Positions 58,698 to 64,000 of a DNA stretch of 64,000 nucleotides are shown piece after piece. Source of the stretch: Glandiceps talaboti. Its lineage: Eukaryota; Hemichordata; Enteropneusta; Spengelidae. The stretch lies in the NCBI RefSeq assembly GCF_964340395.1, contig NC_135561.1:21970986-22034985 (forward strand), written 5' to 3'. A program made the position numbers and the translations under genes. Within the stretch, counting starts at the first letter, position 1. Every line of letters begins with the position of its first letter. The notes under the pieces are model-generated. The model was not told where the DNA came from. It made no database searches and saw only the letters and a program-made list of their open reading frames with translations.

Positions 58698-59324
58698 ATA
58701 ATTATAAGTGATTTTGATCGATTTGTGATAAGACATATTGAAGACTTACTTTGTACTTTATTATTACTTTTTTAAGAATGCAAAATTGCATCATTCCTAT
58801 ATTATTAAAACATGGTGCAAAGCGATATATTTATAATAAAGAATTTCTTGTAATTTTATAAACAATATTGAAAGAGAAAATAAACAAGTTACTTTTACAC
58901 GTTCTTACGGTACATATTATTGTAGTGTCAACTTTTCTTAGCCATTTAGTACCATGTAAGTAAGCTATTTCCAACCGTCCGTTGTCGTTAAATCTTAGCA
59001 TTGCGTGAAACGACTATTTGAATAGACGGAAATACTGAGTGATTTCTTTGACCAATTGTATCTAAAGTGTCGTATCCTTTGATGCAGTTTGTATTACACA
59101 GTAACATTGAGAAGTTCTACGTTTGAAAAACTTCAAATGGGTAGTTTTTAGTACAAGGAAGGTGTGTGACGCATACCACGGCAGTGTTTGTAAACTGAAT
59201 AGTTTTGAAACGACACATGGGCCTATACAAAGGGTTAAACGAATCTTTCATAAACTAATCTTAAAGAAACAAGAATGATAACGATAATCCTAGGTCCCTT
59301 GGGATGAGATTAGGTTGTAAGGAA

Positions 59325-59363
59325 ACAGACAGACATACAGACAGACAGACAGACGGACGGACG

Positions 59364-59399
<36 letters not shown>

Positions 59400-59410
59400 A
59401 ACAAACAAAT
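59325..59410. repeat. short CAGA-CGGA-CAGA-CAAA array, unit 3
   Basis: Contracted counterpart of 47908 and 53953, with a CGGA core of four units (59354-59370) and an (AAAC)n end. Confidence 0.95.
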
Positions 59411-60835
59411 GAATTATATATTACACTCTCTAACTTCGAAATTGGCAGTTTTTACAAGTATCATAATGGTATTTTACGTATATCCCGTTGGAAAACTAAA
59501 CAATTACATACATTTTCATCAAAGGGGCTGAAGAGAAGTTTTTATGAACCAAATTGAAAACAACTAGCGGCTTTCAAGACTTCTTTGACAGAGAGAGATC
59601 ATTAGTTCATCGTATTTGTATTTTAGCAATGTGAAATAGATATGCAGATAACATGTCCTTTCTCATTTATACACTTGGTTATAATACTTTCATTCAGTCT
59701 GTTGCATAATACGAGTTTGTGATGTATGCTACGTTTATATAGTTTCGTGTTTTAAAAGCCGAATAAATTGTTGGCTCACATTAAGAATTACTGAATTCAG
59801 TAACCAAAGTACTGATAAATATATTTAAATGAAATATATATACGAAATGAATACAAGCTAGAGGCATGAAAACTTAATTTTAATAGGTATTGATCTGGTG
59901 TGAACTAGGGAAGCTGGACACTTGGAATCCGTGTCAATTGGCCCCTCTACCAAACCCTGTCTCAACACAACTCGACAATCTTATAAGCAACGTGTTTTTC
60001 ACTGTTTTGTTATTACTAGCAAATATGGGGGCAATTATTAGTTAGATCGTAGTATTGACACGGCAAAGTGCGACCTCTCATCCAATGCACTGGCGAGGCA
60101 GTGTTTTAATGATTAATGTTGATCAGCATCTAATTAGTACGGTAATCAACTACAGGCAGATTCACAATATATATATGCATTAAATCCAGTCAATTTCAAC
60201 TGATTTTCCGGGACTTCGTCAGCCAAGTAATAAAATCGAAAAGTTAAAGTTGATCAAGTTACTTGCGTAAAGTTATATTGAGCCAGAGTCCAATTGACCT
60301 GGGTCCAATTGACTAGAAAGCTGAACTGCTTAGGATTCAGATCCTTTGTTTTACAACAAAAGAGAGTTAACGATGTTTTTGGTAAAAGTCTCGGAGATCC
60401 AAACACATTTCTAATACCTTCCTTTCACTTTCCTTCTGATAATATTTATGTTGATAAAGTTGTTTTATAATGTTACGCGACTACGTTCTTCTTTTATACT
60501 GAGTTCAAAGACAAAGTGATATAGATAGAATACACAACTAATAAACAAACCTTTGTATCTTGTAATTATTGTAAAAGACAGTTTTATATCCGATAGATTT
60601 CAACTATAGACTATTCCTTTTTTTAAATATAAGGTATGTATAAATCTAAATAGATTTAACATTTATCCACTGACATTTAATTGCGATTCTGTTCCAAGAT
60701 ACCTTCTTTTATTTGAGGTGTCAAGAAGACAAAATCCAGCTTGCTAAACTATAAGATTTGCTATGATCAAATGTTTGATTAAATCTTGGTCGGAGAGAAT
60801 GGGCATTTCTTACTTGGTTTTAAAGTACACCCGTC

Positions 60836-60839
<4 letters not shown>

Positions 60840-60907
<68 letters not shown>

Positions 60908-61046
60908 ATAGCGTGTGTGAAAATATATACATTATGCAAAACGGTAAGTACGTGTGCCTGTACGAACGTACGTACGAACGTATTTGTATGTCTGTCTGTC
61001 TGTCTGTCTGTATATGTCTGTCTGTCTGTCTGTCTGTCTGTCCGTG

Positions 61047-61078
<32 letters not shown>

Positions 61079-61082
61079 CGTG

Positions 61083-61119
<37 letters not shown>

Positions 61120-61135
61120 GTCTGTGTATATTTGT
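60840..61135. repeat. (TG)n and TCTG arrays, unit 3
   Basis: The TCCG core has dwindled to isolated TCCG tetramers (61041 and 61077). The CG dinucleotide run of units 1-2 is gone. Confidence 0.93.
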
Positions 61136-61317
61136 CTGTATACTTACGTTCTCACTTGTGCAAGTGCTTTGGGTTTCATTCAGTTAATTTGCTGTCTGTA
61201 ACTATTCTTGAATATCACCTTTTGATATGATCATCAGTAAAACATCTTGTCATCTAATCGTTTTAGGGGAAAGCGCTCGTTCACTCTCTTTAACGCTGAC
61301 ATTTGTTTTTGCTACCA

Positions 61318-61459
61318 TAGGAATGAAAGTCTCCTCGCAAGCCAGACGAGAATTTACAAAGAATCCCGCCCCCAACGGTATAACAGCGAAACATCGAAGC
61401 AATGGTTGACCACAATGCAATATGAATACTTACAAGATACTCATAATCGTCAGAAATAA
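61318..61459 (+). CDS. candidate terminal exon X, unit 3
   Basis: Acceptor CTACCATAG. Encodes NESLLASQTRIYKESRPQ, ending THNRQK and TAA. Same frame as in units 1 and 2. Confidence 0.35.
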
Positions 61460-62053
61460 GAGATAATGTGACGTTATTTGAGTTTTTGTGTTTAGTGACT
61501 GATTTCTTTATATTTACTTCCTAAACATTTCAAGAGTTAGATTAAAATAATACAAGAAAAGAAACACGTAACAGTTCACTTCGTGACAATGTCAAGTGTT
61601 AGTAAGTACTGTTTTGTATTGATGTTATTTTCGGAACAACGGAATTAATTTATATTTGCATCTAACAGTTATCGAATTCAGATAAATAGAAAATGAAAAG
61701 AAAGAGCTATCCGTTTAAAAACAAATATTGAATGCTTGTATCTGTTTCAGAAGTCTGTGACGTAATGTCCAAAACTGATTGCTTAGTTAGCCAGTTTTAT
61801 ATTCAGTTCAATTTATGTAAATTGTGAAATAGTATCATGTCAATTATTTTGTTGTTTTTAAAAACTTCCTTCCAACAGATCAAAGTCACTAGAAAATCAC
61901 TATGACCCATACAAAGACCGCACCTTGATTGTCACTGTACATGTACCGGATGTGTCAAAATGAATCTACCTGAACATCACCTACATCTACCCATGACTAG
62001 CGTTAGCGCGTCGTCTTTATTTTGTCGTTCAACGACAGCAATGTATTGCTGTA

Positions 62054-62066
62054 GTTACCTGGCAAC
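62054..62066 (+). promoter_or_regulatory. RFX X-box, unit 4
   Basis: GTTACC-T-GGCAAC, 154 bp before the ATG. The extra distance comes from small insertions near the start codon. Confidence 0.65.
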
Positions 62067-62207
62067 GGAAAGATGTGCGTCGATTTGTTTCCGTTGTTGT
62101 TATGTACATGTTCGATTGTACAGCACATCGTGTCTGTGAACGTCGTTCAACTTTCACTCTCTGTGTTTCCCGAAATAATTGCGATATTACTACTTTAATT
62201 AGTTGCG

Positions 62208-63314
62208 ATGGAAAAAGACTTCCTAGTGCAGGTAAAGATATTTTAAATGAATTTCTATGATAAAAAGTGAAGTACAGCAACGTTTGGAGTTAAAATTCAA
62301 CACATTTGTTGTTCACACCAGTCTACGATGCCGATACAATAGTGTATGAATGAGAATAAAAGTTTTTAGACTCTTGATTCATGTTAAACCAATCGTGTTA
62401 TTTACTTGTTACGTCGTCTTTCTTTCTTTTTTATTTTCATGGCCGCCATCTTCACTATTACGATGTTATATTAAATCCTTATCATGTAAAGTTAGTAATA
62501 TCTGCAATCTAATTTATAATATTTTAATTCATTTCTATTCTCCAGACAACATCTCAGTCATGTTGAAATCTACAACTGATTCGTTGAATCAGAAATCTTC
62601 TATTATCTGTACCAAGTCAAAGAGTCTGACAGTGCTAGGTAAGTCATTGAAAATTTCTGTTAGGAATCACTAGCACTGGTGTAGCTCAAATATGGCTATA
62701 TAGACACTTATTTTATTTTCAAGTTTAGATTTTATATTTAGTTGACAACAAGGAATAACTTATATATATATCAATAAACAGTCAATATTTCTAGTTGTGC
62801 TACTGTATTTATGATTTGTCTAATCATTTCGTCTTACCATCAGAAACCTGCAGTGTGCCATGCACTAAAAACGAAAGAAACTGTCGTAGTCACCGATTGG
62901 AGCATCGAAACACTTCTCGTAGAAGGAGTCTGAAGCTGGAGGGAAATAGCTTGAAGCAAGTTTCCCATGACAACGACAATGGTCGACTTTGTTTGATGAC
63001 AAACTACTCAAAAAGTAAGTTTTAACTCCAACATTGACATGAAAGTATATTGATGAGAACTTATTATAAGTTTACTGATTTCAAATTAGCACCTCTAATT
63101 ATTTCTTTCGCAGACACTTTTTACTATTCAAGCGAATGTTACGGCATATTTATCCGTAAACACCTACAGTAATTCCATTGGTGATCACAAATTGTTACTG
63201 TACATGTCAGCTTTATATGCATTCAGTCACAATTTTTTCTATTTTTAGTTTTCTATGAATGAATTTTTCCAATATTTTTTTTATATATTATGCATCCTTG
63301 AATGTAAATGTGCC

Positions 63315-63369
<55 letters not shown>

Positions 63370-63941
63370 ATGTGTCTGTGTCTGGGTCTGGGTCTCTGTA
63401 CATGTGTGTGTCTATCTCAGTTAACATTTCTAACGGAAGTCATAATAAAATCAACAATAATCTTCTGTCTTTGTTTACAGATTCCTTAGTAAATGATAAA
63501 CATACTCAGTCTCAGCGAGACATGGTGGATGTTATAGAATCATTACGTAAGGAATATCTACAACATAACCCATCTAGTCAAGGTTATACAGGTCCTGCTC
63601 GATGTAGATCCCACCTTGCACACAAAGTTCAGATCCATGAAAGTGCAGCGCTCGGCCGCGGGGAGTCGAGTAAGGATAGACCAGCTAGATGTAAATGTGA
63701 ACTTGAACTTCACCTACCAGGTAGCCTAAGGAACTGCAAACTCTGTAAATCCAAGAACTCTGATATTTCTGAGGACACGTCAACTCTCAAACTCAACAAG
63801 TCCGGATCCGAACTGAAATATCCACAGTTTGTGAGACCAGTAACAGGACTTGTACCTCTAGATATATGGAATGACATTTGCAGGAAAGTCGTCATGTCTC
63901 TTCCTGAACTTTACAACAAATTCTCATTTGTGTTATTGTAA
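62208..63941 (+). pseudogene. cluster gene copy 4, exon-1 frameshift
   Basis: Exons 62208-62231, 62546-62638, 62844-63014 and 63481-63941. Exon 1 is 24 nt instead of 22: an A run has grown from three to five. Splicing would give MEKDFLVQ then TTSQSC and a TGA. Exons 2-4 are otherwise open and splice-competent. Translation from the ATG in exon 2 (codon 13 of the other copies) could still give a 236-residue product, so it is either a very young pseudogene or an N-terminally shortened copy. SVPCTKN in exon 3 adds a Cys. Confidence 0.7.
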
Positions 63942-64000
63942 ATAATTATAAGTGATTTTGATCGATTTGTGATAAGACATATTGAAGACTTACTTTGTAC

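Larger units (their letters stand above)
44850..64000. repeat. tandem segmental duplication, four gene-bearing units, open at the right edge
   Basis: Exon-1 starts are at 45573, 51582, 56963 and 62208; last-exon starts are at 46820, 52866, 58237 and 63481. Units are therefore 6046, 5371 and 5244 bp by the last exon. The first is longer mainly because of a ~567-bp retroelement insertion. Order within a unit: X-box, four exons, AATAAA, CAGA/CGGA array, 3' flank, TG and TCTG/TCCG arrays, candidate exon X. Units 2-4 share derived substitutions that unit 1 lacks. Confidence 0.95.

Overview
The window is animal nuclear DNA. The evidence is spliced genes with GT-AG introns, AATAAA signals, type II Golgi-style glycosyltransferases, non-LTR retrotransposon debris, TIR elements and very long microsatellites. 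The low GC content, the many tetranucleotide arrays and the multi-domain GT31 and O-fucosyltransferase-like genes suggest a marine invertebrate (lophotrochozoan or invertebrate deuterostome). The sequence alone does not resolve the phylum.

Layout. 1-12.3 kb is gene-poor: minisatellites, an 85-bp hairpin tandem duplication (3752-3921), a ~409-bp fold-back element (6440-6848), a ~1.2-kb element with 11-bp TIRs (10703-11937), and one weak two-exon peptide candidate (2520-2773). 12369-19298 is one 29-bp minisatellite of 239 units with no net indel and an internal ~2.6-kb higher-order duplication. A probable splice acceptor at 19459 leads to an intronless 1898-residue protein (19621-25317). It has six tandem GT31 (beta-1,3-galactosyltransferase) domains between two transmembrane segments; only domains 2 and 5 look catalytically complete.

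26.7-44.5 kb is mobile-element territory around a five-exon O-fucosyltransferase-like gene (32906-41480, 466 aa). Its first exon is tandemly duplicated upstream, and the duplication breakpoint falls on the splice donor. A minus-strand non-LTR reverse transcriptase is split by a G-run-rich TIR element. A second copy of that TIR family in intron 1 was itself hit by a CR1/L2-like insertion. Another RT fragment interrupts an older interspersed repeat at 42.35-43.99 kb. Two short units embedded in (TA)n tracts contain type I hammerhead ribozyme motifs; the one at 44294-44335 can be drawn completely, with all three stems.

44.9-64 kb is a tandem segmental duplication (unit ~5.2-6.0 kb, four gene copies, running past the window end). 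Each unit holds a four-exon gene for an unrecognised 248-aa Cys- and basic-rich protein. An RFX-type X-box lies about 135-155 bp before each start codon, which suggests a ciliary or sperm-axoneme role. Unit 1 is the oldest and carries its own retroelement insertion. Unit 4 has a +2-nt frameshift in exon 1. A second candidate exon lies between gene copies. The two glycosyltransferase genes would both act in the Golgi lumen, but nothing here ties them to the same pathway.
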